A program made the position numbers and the translations under genes. Below the pieces are notes generated by a model. It searched no databases. It saw nothing but the letters and a program-made list of their open reading frames with translations, and had not been told where the DNA came from. Shown here piece after piece: positions 40,701 through 51,833 of a DNA stretch of 64,000 nt (positions within the stretch are counted from its first letter, which is position 1; each line of letters begins with the position of its first letter). The stretch comes from Halorubrum sp. BV1 (GTDB lineage: Archaea; Halobacteriota; Halobacteria; Halobacteriales; Haloferacaceae). The stretch lies in contig NZ_JQKV01000005.1 in NCBI RefSeq assembly GCF_000746205.1, forward strand, positions 1 to 64,000, given 5' to 3'.

Positions 40701-41363
40701 ATGACCGACTCAATCACGCGTCGACGGATGCTCCAGCTGACTGGCGGTGCAGCAGTCGTTGGGCTTGCCGGGTGCACTGGAACGCAGAATAACGACAGCG
40801 AGGCGGCAAACGCGTCGCCGACCGAGAGTGGCAACGACGAAGGTACGGAGAGCGGTCACAGCGACGAAGAGAGCGGCCACGATGACGAGGGCGGTCACGA
40901 CGAAGCGGTCGGAGCGCCGTCCGATACGGCCGAAGTGAACATGATTACGGAGGACGGGGGCTACCACTTCGAGCCACACGTCGTGCGGGTGAACGTCGGG
41001 GGAACCGTCACCTGGAACAACGAGAGTGGGAGTCACTCGACGACCGCCTACCACTCCGACAACGATCAGCCCCAGCTCGTTCCCGACGGGGCTGCGGCCT
41101 GGGACAGCGGTATCGTCTCCGAGCAGGGCGCGACGTTCGAACACACCCTCGAGACCGAGGGCGTCTACCACTACTACTGCACGCCCCACGAGAGCCTCGG
41201 GATGCTCGGCAGCGTCATCGTCGGCGAGCCGGACCCCCACGAGCAGGTCGCCCTCGAAGAGCCGCCGGCCGATAAGCCGGAAAGCGTCCGCGAGAAGCTC
41301 GAAGAGCTGAACGGGATGATTCGGACGGCGCTCGGTGACGACCACGAAGAAGACAGCCACTGA
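40701..41363 (+). CDS. Halocyanin (lipoprotein cupredoxin)
   Basis: A 220-residue membrane-anchored blue-copper protein. A Tat motif (TRRRMLQLTGGAAVVGLAGC) ends in a lipobox Cys. A His/Asp/Glu-rich linker (SGHSDEESGHDDEGGHDEA) comes next, then the cupredoxin domain with ligands in SGSHSTTAYHSD and YCTPHESLGMLG. It ends in an acidic tail. The protein carries electrons at the outer face of the membrane. Start ATG 40701, with a TATA-like GGATTATATG about 45 bases upstream. The His-rich linker may store copper. Confidence 0.88.
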   Translation: MTDSITRRRMLQLTGGAAVVGLAGCTGTQNNDSEAANASPTESGNDEGTESGHSDEESGHDDEGGHDEAVGAPSDTAEVNMITEDGGYHFEPHVVRVNVGGTVTWNNESGSHSTTAYHSDNDQPQLVPDGAAAWDSGIVSEQGATFEHTLETEGVYHYYCTPHESLGMLGSVIVGEPDPHEQVALEEPPADKPESVREKLEELNGMIRTALGDDHEEDSH

Positions 41364-41422
41364 GACACATAATTTTCCCGTCGTAGCGAGTACTTTTTAT
41401 CAGGACCGAGGAGCGTCGACGA

Positions 41423-41848
41423 ATGGGTATTTCAACACAGCAACAAGATCGACCACTCTCGCTCTGGGCACTCATCGCGACGGTTGGTGTGCTGGGCGTG
41501 TCGGGACTCGCTGGCGGAGGCCAATTCATCCTCGCTCCCTCGGGGCGTCTTATCGGTATCTCGTCGACGCTTCTGGCTGGCTCCCCGTTCGAGAGCTATC
41601 TGATTCCCGGGGTCATCCTCTTCAGTGTCCTCGGTGTGTTTCCGCTGGTCGTCGTGTACGGTCTCTACCGTCGAAAACGATGGGCGTGGCCGGCAGCCAT
41701 CGCCGTCGGCGTCGCGCTCGTCGTTTGGGTCCTCGTCGAAGGGGTTGTCATCGGATTCGGGAAACGGTTGCAGTATCCCCACCTCGTCCAGGGTGTGGTG
41801 ATCGTCGGTCTTGCAGTACTCCCCTCTGTTCGAGCGGCTCTCAGATGA
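41423..41848 (+). CDS. Four-helix membrane protein, function unknown
   Basis: A 141-residue protein with four hydrophobic helices (WALIATVGVLGVSGLAGGG, YLIPGVILFSVLGVFPLVVV, WPAAIAVGVALVVWVLVEGV, LVQGVVIVGLAVLPSV) and the YRRKRWAWPAA loop typical of a small DoxX/DUF-like membrane protein. It follows the halocyanin by 59 bases. The 3' end overlaps the convergent PrsW-like gene by 8 bases. Confidence 0.65.
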   Translation: MGISTQQQDRPLSLWALIATVGVLGVSGLAGGGQFILAPSGRLIGISSTLLAGSPFESYLIPGVILFSVLGVFPLVVVYGLYRRKRWAWPAAIAVGVALVVWVLVEGVVIGFGKRLQYPHLVQGVVIVGLAVLPSVRAALR

Positions 41849-42374
41849 GCACGTTGTACCCGACGTGGGCGAACGCGAGGGCGAGATACCCGAGCACGAG
41901 CGCCGCCAGGGTTCGCCGAGAGAGTGATGGGAGCCCGATGGCGTCGGAGCCGTGAATCCGCTCGCCGAGCGCGTACGCGAACCGCCCGGCGAGTAACGCG
42001 AACGGCAGGTGGACGAACACCAGCGGGAGCACGAGCGAGTCGAACCGGACTGTCGCCTCCAGCCGCGACAGATACTCGAGTTTGAGCACGAGTTCGAGGA
42101 GCGCAACGGTCAGCCCGGAGGCCACGGTCGCGAGTAACCCTTCGGTCTTCGAGAGGAGCGTCCCCCGACGGTAACTCCAGCCGTAGAAGACGAGTATCAG
42201 CGGGACGAACCGGACGAATGCCTCCTCGACGAGTCCGACCAGAAGTGACCAGGTCGCGAGGGTCGTCACTCCGAGCAAGAGAAGTTCGAACTGGTAGGCG
42301 ATCCACACGCCAACCCCGGTCACAACGCTGCTCACGCCCACGAGCCCGACCAGTGACCGATACCGGAGCGTCAT
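41841..42374 (-). CDS. PrsW-like intramembrane protease candidate
   Basis: A 177-residue membrane protein. LVGLVEEAFVRFVPLILV contains the EE-x3-R/K element. VHLPFALLAGRFAYALG and AFAHVGYNVLI give the two His-containing helices seen in the PrsW/CPBP-type glutamic or metal-dependent intramembrane proteases. Sequence is short for PrsW (usually above 200 residues). The call depends on these three motifs; a non-proteolytic membrane protein is possible. Confidence 0.5.
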   Translation of the reverse strand: MTLRYRSLVGLVGVSSVVTGVGVWIAYQFELLLLGVTTLATWSLLVGLVEEAFVRFVPLILVFYGWSYRRGTLLSKTEGLLATVASGLTVALLELVLKLEYLSRLEATVRFDSLVLPLVFVHLPFALLAGRFAYALGERIHGSDAIGLPSLSRRTLAALVLGYLALAFAHVGYNVLI

Positions 42375-42518
42375 GAGTGGTGATGAGACTGTGTCTATAC
42401 GTCAGCGCACACCGAAATAGATGTACCCGTTCGAAACGCGTACACGAAGAGCATTTATTACTGTACCCGTGTTACATAGTACCACGCAAGCCCCAGCGTA
42501 GCCACGCACCATACTGCT

Positions 42519-43253
42519 ATGCCCACCGATGATTCCGCGTCCGTCTCTCGCCCGTCCGATACGGAAAGAGACGTTGTAGGACGGGTAGAAGAGACGATTC
42601 TGTCACGGCGAGGGTTCCTCGCAGGACTCGGCCTGGGGGGCGTCGGCGGCGCTGGGGTGGTTCTCGGTCTCACGCGAGCGGGAGACGGGTTTCAGTCGCT
42701 GGCGACGCTTGCGGGCGGGGCCACGCTTCCCGCGACAACACGCTACTATCTTCCAGCGGTCGACGGCTCCGGCGACGGCCTCGTCGTCCCGTTCGAGTTC
42801 GAGTTCACCGACGGGGACGGTGAACTGTTCGCCAACCTGAACGGAATCGAAGTCCGTCACGACCTCCAGCTCGCGCTCCGAGAGGCGAGGGAGACGGCCA
42901 CAGGTCTCACCGGAAAGTCGCTCACCAACATGGCGACGCACATCACGTTCGAGCCCCCCTCCTCCGGCGTGCTTGTACTCCGCGGGAAGAGTTGGGAGGC
43001 CGGGCTTACCGTCGCACTCGTTGCTAGCCTCCACCAGCAGTCGCTCTCACAGGAGACGCTCATGACGGGGATCGTCGACGACGAGGGCGCGTTGCTTCCC
43101 GTCGGCGGGATCGAGAGGAAAGCGCGCGCGGCGCGGGCAGTCGGCGCACGGGAGCTAATCATCCCGGCAAGCGAACCGACGGACGTGGCTGTTCAAGGGC
43201 TCCGAATCGTCGAATCTCCCTCGATTACAGATACACTCGACCGGATTCTGTGA
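42519..43253 (+). CDS. Tat-exported Lon-like (S16) domain protein lacking the catalytic Ser
   Basis: A 244-residue protein. A Tat signal (ETILSRRGFLAGLGLG) leads to a Lon proteolytic-domain fold: VLVLRGKSWEAGLTVALVAS, MTGIVDDEGALLPVGGIERK, ARAARAVGARELIIPAS. In archaeal LonB the first block reads EGDSAS, with the second Ser as nucleophile. Here that position is Glu160 (GKSWE), while the Lys partner (K201 in GGIERKA) is kept. There is no ATPase domain. The likely role is a non-proteolytic exported binding domain, or a protease with shifted chemistry. Confidence 0.65.
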   Translation: MPTDDSASVSRPSDTERDVVGRVEETILSRRGFLAGLGLGGVGGAGVVLGLTRAGDGFQSLATLAGGATLPATTRYYLPAVDGSGDGLVVPFEFEFTDGDGELFANLNGIEVRHDLQLALREARETATGLTGKSLTNMATHITFEPPSSGVLVLRGKSWEAGLTVALVASLHQQSLSQETLMTGIVDDEGALLPVGGIERKARAARAVGARELIIPASEPTDVAVQGLRIVESPSITDTLDRIL

Positions 43254-43356
43254 CCGGAGCGTCTCACTGCTGATTGGGTCCAAGGAGCGAATCGGTCCAG
43301 CCTAGCCGATGGCTTACGGGAAACGATTCAAGAGCCGGGTCGCCGTAGCTCAGGGT

Positions 43357-46134
<2,778 letters not shown>

Positions 46135-46136
46135 AA

Positions 46137-47471
46137 TCAGTCCGTCATTGCTACATGTCCCTCGTCACCGCGTTCCCCGCCAGCCACCGAATCCTGTTTG
46201 TGGAGCCAGTAGAGGAACGCGAAGAACGCCGTCGCGAGGACGTTCAACACGAGCTTGTAGTTGAGTTCGATGGACACTTCGGCGATCTGCGCGGAGGCCC
46301 GCGACGGGATGAGGCCCAGGCCCAAGAACAGGAAGTGAACCACGAACCCGGCGATAACGGCGGTGACGAAGATCATCAGGGACAGCACCGCCGCGAACGT
46401 CGTCCCGTAGTACTCGTCGTAGGCTTTCATGATCGGCGGAACGATGAGGTCCGCGAAGATGTACGACAGCACCGACCCGAAGGGGAGCCCGCGCGTCCAG
46501 AGGACGGTCCCGAACGGGACGTTCCCGACCGAACAGACGAAGGTGACGACGCCGATGATCGCACCCAGCGCGGCCGTCCAGAGGACGTATACCGGCAAGC
46601 CGAATACGGCTCCGGAGAAGACGCTCGTCCAGACGGCTTCGGGGATGAACCCGGCGATGAGCCCGGCGAAAATGAACCCGATGGCGATCTCGTCCCACAG
46701 CATCGCCCACTCCTTCCACTGTTTGTCCGCGAGCGATTTCCACCCGGACCACGAGGTCGCCTTTTCCGGAATCGACGTGTTCGCTTCCTCGGGGTCGAAG
46801 GAGTCCTTGCAGGACTGCGAGCAGAAGTAGTACGTCTGGTCGTTGTGTTCGATGGAGTAGTCGGTTTCCTCAGGATCGACCTCCATTCCACAGACCGGGT
46901 CTTGGACAGTGATGCCCTCGTCGTCGGTGACGTTCTCGCGTGCTTCATCGAGGACCTCGTCGGGAACGACGTAGACGAAGCCGACCGACATCAGGCCGAT
47001 GAGGAGCAGTCCACCGACCACATCGGCAAGCAGGAACTCCCAACCCAGCAGCAGCCAGATGACGATGCCGATCTCGATGACGAGGTTCGTCGAGGCGAAC
47101 TGGAATGCCGCCAGCGCCGCCGCAGCCGACGCCCCCTTCTTGTAGAGGTTCTTCGCCGTGGCGATGGCCGAGTACGAACACGACGAGGAGACGAACCCGA
47201 AGAACGTCGCGAGGCCGATGGAGCGGGGTCCGTGGCCTTCGAGCAGCTCTGAGATCCGCTGGGTCGAGACCCACGCCTCGACGCCGCCGGCGATGGCGAA
47301 GCCGATGACGAGTGCCCACCAGGTGATCCACGCCATCGCGGCGGTCGTCGTCGCGGCCTGCCTCGCACTCTCCACGATGAACGTCCCGAGCGGTTTCGTC
47401 GTCGTGACGATGCCGATGGTGACGGTGATTACGGCGATGACCGTGAGGATCGCGTAATCTGATCTGTCCAT
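46137..47471 (-). CDS. YHS-domain metal permease (ArsP/DUF318-like), copy 2
   Basis: A 444-residue paralogue of the protein at 32709-34103. Permease signatures are FGFVSSSCSYSAIATAKNLY and FVCSVGNVPFGTVLWTRGLP. A single YHS domain lies between the helix blocks (VQDPVCGMEVDPEETDYSIE ... FCSQSCKDSF). There is no C-terminal YHS or His tail. Convergent with aconitase, with 2 bases between the stops. Probable soft-metal efflux or handling. Confidence 0.85.
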   Translation of the reverse strand: MDRSDYAILTVIAVITVTIGIVTTTKPLGTFIVESARQAATTTAAMAWITWWALVIGFAIAGGVEAWVSTQRISELLEGHGPRSIGLATFFGFVSSSCSYSAIATAKNLYKKGASAAAALAAFQFASTNLVIEIGIVIWLLLGWEFLLADVVGGLLLIGLMSVGFVYVVPDEVLDEARENVTDDEGITVQDPVCGMEVDPEETDYSIEHNDQTYYFCSQSCKDSFDPEEANTSIPEKATSWSGWKSLADKQWKEWAMLWDEIAIGFIFAGLIAGFIPEAVWTSVFSGAVFGLPVYVLWTAALGAIIGVVTFVCSVGNVPFGTVLWTRGLPFGSVLSYIFADLIVPPIMKAYDEYYGTTFAAVLSLMIFVTAVIAGFVVHFLFLGLGLIPSRASAQIAEVSIELNYKLVLNVLATAFFAFLYWLHKQDSVAGGERGDEGHVAMTD

Positions 47472-47652
47472 TGTCTTGGTGGCCTACATTTAGGGGCTCC
47501 TCTCCTAATGCGGTTGTGGCTACATCTGTGGGATATATCGTTTGTGATCCTTTGGATACCAGCATCACAACCCTAGCAGAATTTAGAATCAAGGGGTATG
47601 CCACTTCGGGTGCGGAGTAATTGACTTGTGGCTGGCTGGGGAAGATAGTCGT

Positions 47653-47952
47653 ATGCTTACGTCCTACAGCGAACTTCTCTTGACGGGTATCATTCTCGCG
47701 AGCACCGCGTACACGGTGAGCAAAACGCCCGCTATCTGGCACCAGTACGAGGGAATATATGGACACCTACTCGTTGGCGTACCGCTCGTTGGGCTACTGT
47801 TCGGGATCGCCCATCTCGGGATGCTCACACCGCTTCCGCATGGCCTGCTCGCTGCAGTGGAAACCGGAGCTCTCCTCGGTGTCATAGTCGTACTCGGCGC
47901 ACTCGGATATATTCACCCGCGACTTGGGTATTCTGGGGGAGAATCCCGATGA
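47653..47952 (+). CDS. Small membrane protein, function unknown
   Basis: A 99-residue protein with three hydrophobic helices (LLLTGIILASTAYTVSKTP, LLVGVPLVGLLFGIAHLG, VETGALLGVIVVLGALGYI). Start ATG 47653 (MLTSYSELL). Its stop overlaps the next gene's start (ATGATG at 47949-47954), so the two membrane proteins are co-translated and may form one complex. Divergent from the YHS permease. Confidence 0.6.
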   Translation: MLTSYSELLLTGIILASTAYTVSKTPAIWHQYEGIYGHLLVGVPLVGLLFGIAHLGMLTPLPHGLLAAVETGALLGVIVVLGALGYIHPRLGYSGGESR

Positions 47953-48248
47953 TGGCGCTCCTCTTCTCGTTACTCTCGGCAGTCGTCGCTGGTGGGCTTG
48001 CGTTCCTTTGTTACACTCTGCTCTACGGGGACTCCGTGCTGGTGATTCAGCGGCCGTTCTTTTTTAGAATCGGCGTTGGAGCGCTCTGTGCTGCCGTCCT
48101 CGGGGCAAGTGCAGTCGTGGTCGGCTGGGTTCCGACACATCTTCTTCACGCTATCTTCGCAGTATCAATCGCTGCGGCGGTCCGGACAGTCCATAACGGT
48201 CTCCATCCGGACACTGAAGCGTGGTTCTACTCGCTTTTCGGAACCTGA
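47949..48248 (+). CDS. Small membrane protein, partner of the preceding gene
   Basis: A 99-residue protein with three hydrophobic helices (LLFSLLSAVVAGGLAFLCY, IGVGALCAAVLGASAVVVGW, HAIFAVSIAAAVRTV) and a short cytosolic end (GLHPDTEAWFYSLFGT). It overlaps the previous gene. No family recognised. Confidence 0.6.
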   Translation: MMALLFSLLSAVVAGGLAFLCYTLLYGDSVLVIQRPFFFRIGVGALCAAVLGASAVVVGWVPTHLLHAIFAVSIAAAVRTVHNGLHPDTEAWFYSLFGT

Positions 48249-48340
48249 GCATCGAAGTAGACGATTTCTACTTCTCGGGCTGAGGTGGTTTGGATTCTAA
48301 ACAACAAGAAGTCTAAAGATGGCACCCCAACGGAGAGACG

Positions 48341-49639
48341 ATGAGCGAGAAGCTGGGCCGTCTCGGTGCAGTCTCGATTGCGCTCGGTGGTATGATCGGG
48401 GGTGGGATCTTCGCCGTACTTGGCGTCGTTGCGGAAATGTCGGGGCCTGCGGCGTGGCTCGCCTTTACCGGCGGCGGTGTCGTCGCGTTCTGCGCTGGCT
48501 ACTCGTACGTTCGTCTCCAGCGGCTTGGCGACGTGTCCGGCGGTTCGGTCAGTTTCTTACAGGAGTTCGGTGAGTCGACGACGGTCGCTGGGATGGTCGG
48601 GTGGACGCTTCTGTTTGGCTATATCGGGTCGATGGGGATGTACGCGTTCGCGTTCGGTAGTTTCGCGACGAAACTTCTCGGCGTCGAAACAGCCCTCGGG
48701 GTTCCACTCCGCCCCGTCGTGTCGGTTCTCAGCGTCCTGGGGTTTGTACTGCTGAACGTCCTCGGCGCCCGGGCGAGTGGCGTGACCGAGGTGCTCCTCG
48801 TCGCGGCAAAGGTCGGGATTCTCCTCATTTTCGGTGTGTGGGGGTTCTATTTTGGAGCGCGGACAGGACAGCTGACGACCGGGTTCTCCTCCGTCGCGAC
48901 GGGCGGGTTGCTCATGTCCGCTGCCCTCTCATTTGTCGCCTTTCAGGGCTGGCAGCTACTCTTTTACGACGAGGGAAATCTTCGGAACGCCCGGACGACC
49001 ATCCCGCAGGCGATCTATCTCTCAATTCCCGCTTCTCTCGGGCTGTACGTCCTCGTAGCAGTCGTCACGACGGGTCTGCTTCAGCCCGAAACGATCGCCG
49101 CGAACCCCGAGGTGTCACTCGCCATCGCGGCCGAACCGTTCATGGGGCAGATGGGGTTCATCCTCATTTCCGTGGCGGCGCTGTTCTCGACTGGGAGCGC
49201 GATCAACGCCACGCTGTTCTCGGCGGCCCACTTTGCGACGGGAATGCTTGAAGACGACCTACTTCCCGACCGGATCGGAGACGCCGATGCCGACGGTGCT
49301 CCGACGCGAACACTTCTCGTCTTGGGCCTGATAACGGCCGCGTTCACCGCCTACGGTAGTCTTCAGGGAATCACGTCGTTCGCGTCGCTTGCCTTCATCA
49401 CCGTCTTTGGGTCGATGAGTTTCCTCGCGTTCAGGCATCGAGCGGGGCTTCGAACAGGTATCCTCCCCGCTGTCGGCGTGGTGGGTGCAGTACTGTTCTT
49501 TCCTTCGTTAGTGTACCACCTCGCCGTGATGGAACCCGCCGTCTTCAGTGTGGTTCTCGTTGTGACGGTCGTCCTCCTGGGGCTGGAGATCCTCTACTTC
49601 GAGCGCGAGACTATTCGCTCCGAAATCGATAGCGTGTGA
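48341..49639 (+). CDS. APC-superfamily amino acid/cation permease
   Basis: A 432-residue transporter with about twelve helices. The first helix has the APC unwound motif (LGGMIGGGIFAVLGVV), and further helices include PAAWLAFTGGGVVAFCAGYS, FVAFQGWQLLFYDEGNL (the family FxxxxG...E segment) and FILISVAALFSTGSAINATL. Substrate not predictable. It lies in the metal/redox region but has no visible link to it. Confidence 0.88.
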   Translation: MSEKLGRLGAVSIALGGMIGGGIFAVLGVVAEMSGPAAWLAFTGGGVVAFCAGYSYVRLQRLGDVSGGSVSFLQEFGESTTVAGMVGWTLLFGYIGSMGMYAFAFGSFATKLLGVETALGVPLRPVVSVLSVLGFVLLNVLGARASGVTEVLLVAAKVGILLIFGVWGFYFGARTGQLTTGFSSVATGGLLMSAALSFVAFQGWQLLFYDEGNLRNARTTIPQAIYLSIPASLGLYVLVAVVTTGLLQPETIAANPEVSLAIAAEPFMGQMGFILISVAALFSTGSAINATLFSAAHFATGMLEDDLLPDRIGDADADGAPTRTLLVLGLITAAFTAYGSLQGITSFASLAFITVFGSMSFLAFRHRAGLRTGILPAVGVVGAVLFFPSLVYHLAVMEPAVFSVVLVVTVVLLGLEILYFERETIRSEIDSV

Positions 49640-49696
49640 TGCTGACGGGGCAGCAGTGCGTGAACGATTTAAATAGCCTGGACAGTGTTGTCGAGT

Positions 49697-50209
49697 GTGC
49701 TCTTTTGGGTCCACGCTGCAGTCGCGTATCTCGTTTACCGAGGCATTTCTGGTGGCCCTACTGACCGATGTGACGATGTCCCGATCTTCGCCCTGTTCGG
49801 AGGTGCGTTGCTCCCGGATCTCGTCGACAAACCACTCGCGTTTGTACTTCCATCGCTCCCGAGTCGGTCGGTCGCGCACTCGGTGTTCACCGCGGCACTC
49901 GTCGTCCTGATTGTCTTCTATGTCACGAAACACAGGGACCGGTGGGGGGTCGGCGCGGCGTACGCGCTCGGATATGGATCACACCTCGCTGCGGACCTCG
50001 TGGATTACCTGTTCGTCCCCGAGGAGACGCTACTGTTTCTGTTCTGGCCGGTCGTAACTGACTATCACCACGTCGAGACGGTCGGAGACCTGCTCGCGCT
50101 GTTGTCTCCGACCCCGTATGTACTCGGGCAAACCGTCGTCACGATACTGGGGCTCTGGCTATGGATGGCCGATGGAATGCCGGGATACCCATCGACCCAC
50201 CGTCAGTGA
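49697..50209 (+). CDS. YdjM/DUF457-type membrane-bound metal hydrolase
   Basis: A 170-residue membrane protein with conserved H and D motifs: FWVHAAVAYLVYRG, ALFGGALLPDLVDKP, PSRSVAHSVFTAALVVL, and GYGSHLAADLVDYLF. These correspond to the metal ligands of the YdjM (LexA-regulated membrane hydrolase) family. The GTG at 49697 lies about 26 bases after a TTTAAAT box at 49668-49674; a GTG at 49685 is the alternative. Substrate unknown. Confidence 0.68.
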   Translation: MLFWVHAAVAYLVYRGISGGPTDRCDDVPIFALFGGALLPDLVDKPLAFVLPSLPSRSVAHSVFTAALVVLIVFYVTKHRDRWGVGAAYALGYGSHLAADLVDYLFVPEETLLFLFWPVVTDYHHVETVGDLLALLSPTPYVLGQTVVTILGLWLWMADGMPGYPSTHRQ

Positions 50210-50232
50210 TCGAGTGAGGTCGACTCTCGTGG

Positions 50233-50658
50233 TCATTCGACGATGACACGTCCGACCATCCCGCTTTCCTCGTGTGGCAGGCAGAAATACTGGTACGTCC
50301 CCGTGACGTCGAACGTGTAACTGTAGGTTTCGCCTCGTTCGAGAAACCCTCTCGCTGACGTACTCTGCCGGACAGCCTGCTCGGACTCGTAGCCGCCGCT
50401 TGCGAAGTACGACGCCTCGTCGGGAATCCCTTCTTCGTATGCCGATGCGGTATGGGGGACTCCACTCTCGTTCACCCAGGTGACCTGCTGACCGGGGTCG
50501 ATTGCGACGTCAGCCGGATCGAATCGCAGGTCGCCCGTCATCGTCACCGTCGGACCCGACGGGCCGCTACCTCCGAGACAGCCAGCAATCGCGGTTGCCC
50601 CGACTGCTAGCACACTCCGGCTCCGGCGAAGTACCGACCGTCGTGAATAGCCGTTCAT
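50233..50658 (-). CDS. Halocyanin (lipoprotein cupredoxin)
   Basis: A 141-residue protein with a Tat-like signal and lipobox (YSRRSVLRRSRSV ... AIAGCLG) and a single cupredoxin domain. Ligands are in SGVPHTASAYEE and FCLPHEESGMVGR. Start ATG overlaps the stop of the DUF1405 gene upstream (50655-50658), so it is the last gene of the minus-strand operon from 53056. It is the third halocyanin in the window. Confidence 0.87.
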   Translation of the reverse strand: MNGYSRRSVLRRSRSVLAVGATAIAGCLGGSGPSGPTVTMTGDLRFDPADVAIDPGQQVTWVNESGVPHTASAYEEGIPDEASYFASGGYESEQAVRQSTSARGFLERGETYSYTFDVTGTYQYFCLPHEESGMVGRVIVE

Positions 50659-51359
50659 CGGCGCACCCCTCGTGCGGAGGACTCCTCAGTTGTTTCGAGC
50701 TTCTTCACCCGTGTCGCTAGTGCGAGAAACGTCGCGGCGAGCGTCAGCGTCACGGCCGCGGCCGCTGCGAGGTCGTGCGCTCGCACCGAGTGATCGAGTG
50801 CGCCGTTGACGAGTTCGGCCCGCAGGAACGTGTGGTGGAACTCCCCGACGAGCGGCGCGAAGTAGTCCACGATGTCGTTGAGGCCGTACCAGACGGTGGT
50901 GACGGCGACCGCACCAACCGAGAACTCGGCGTAGCGATAGATCAGGAACGACTGCAGACTCATCGCGAGATGGCTTACGATGAGGAACCAGTAGAGCCAG
51001 GGTTCGATACCACCTGGCCCGTTGAGAACCAGCTGGACGAACGGCGTCCAGAGCCCGAGTTTGATATTGCCGAAGAAGGCGAGCATGTGGAGCCACTCGA
51101 CGTCGTAGTCCAGTTTCCACGCGGCGAGACTAAGCGCGACAAACAGCGTCGCGGCGGGGCTATCGGGGACGAACGGCCACATCACTATCGGGGTTTGGGC
51201 CAGCTGGAAGCGGTAGTACCAGAACCCGAACGCAGTCCCGGCTAGATTAATCGCGACGATGACCCACGCGTACCGAAGTGCGAGGTCCTCAACGCGCCGG
51301 GGGAGTGGGGCGAGATAGCTGGGCAGTCGATTCGTGGTCGCTGTAGGTGCGGATGTCAT
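50655..51359 (-). CDS. DUF1405 family membrane protein
   Basis: A 234-residue protein with about seven hydrophobic helices. The N-terminal INLAGTAFGFWYYRFQLAQT, WPFVPDSPAATLFVALSLAA and the WYGLNDIVDYFAPLVGEFHH block mark DUF1405. Function unknown. The position between a Met-rich membrane protein and a halocyanin gene suggests a role with extracellular copper proteins. Confidence 0.82.
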   Translation of the reverse strand: MTSAPTATTNRLPSYLAPLPRRVEDLALRYAWVIVAINLAGTAFGFWYYRFQLAQTPIVMWPFVPDSPAATLFVALSLAAWKLDYDVEWLHMLAFFGNIKLGLWTPFVQLVLNGPGGIEPWLYWFLIVSHLAMSLQSFLIYRYAEFSVGAVAVTTVWYGLNDIVDYFAPLVGEFHHTFLRAELVNGALDHSVRAHDLAAAAAVTLTLAATFLALATRVKKLETTEESSARGVRR

Positions 51360-51372
51360 TCGTCTCGCCGAA

Positions 51373-51831
51373 TTACATCCCTGAGCTGTCGTTTCGTCGG
51401 TTCGTCATAATCACGCCGCTGATCAACATCAGGACTGCGAGCGCGACCATTCCGAGGTCCCAGCCCATCCCGGCAGTCATCGACGACCCCATGCCGCCGC
51501 TCATCCCGCCACCCATTCCGCCGTTCATACCGGACCCCATTCCCCAGTTCATACTCCCGGTGACGCCGACGAGCGCTTGATTGAGCAACATCACGAGCGA
51601 GTAGCCGATCATCAGCGGTCCGCTCGTGTTCCCGAGCCGATCCGCGTACGGCGTCAGCAGAACGACGCCATGCACGACTACGATGACGCCGAGGAGCACC
51701 ATGAGGAGCCCGCTGTTCGATTCCATCATCCCGCTGCCGGTTACCGCCGAGAGCAGCGAGTAGACTCCCGAGACGAGTGCGATTGCCGCGCCGTACTGCC
51801 GTGTCGTACCGTTCGTGTTCATCGTCTCCAT
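51373..51831 (-). CDS. Membrane protein with a Met/Gly repeat loop
   Basis: A 152-residue protein with four hydrophobic helices (GAAIALVSGVYSLLSAVTGS, LLMVLLGVIVVVHGVVLLTP, GPLMIGYSLVMLLNQALVGV, LGMVALAVLMLISGVIMTN). A loop of repeated GMxxGM (MNWGMGSGMNGGMGGGMSGG) lies before the last helix. Such Met loops bind Cu(I) in many export and chaperone proteins. Start ATG 51831 lies 2 bases after the DUF63 stop. Confidence 0.7.
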   Translation of the reverse strand: METMNTNGTTRQYGAAIALVSGVYSLLSAVTGSGMMESNSGLLMVLLGVIVVVHGVVLLTPYADRLGNTSGPLMIGYSLVMLLNQALVGVTGSMNWGMGSGMNGGMGGGMSGGMGSSMTAGMGWDLGMVALAVLMLISGVIMTNRRNDSSGM

Positions 51832-51833
51832 TG

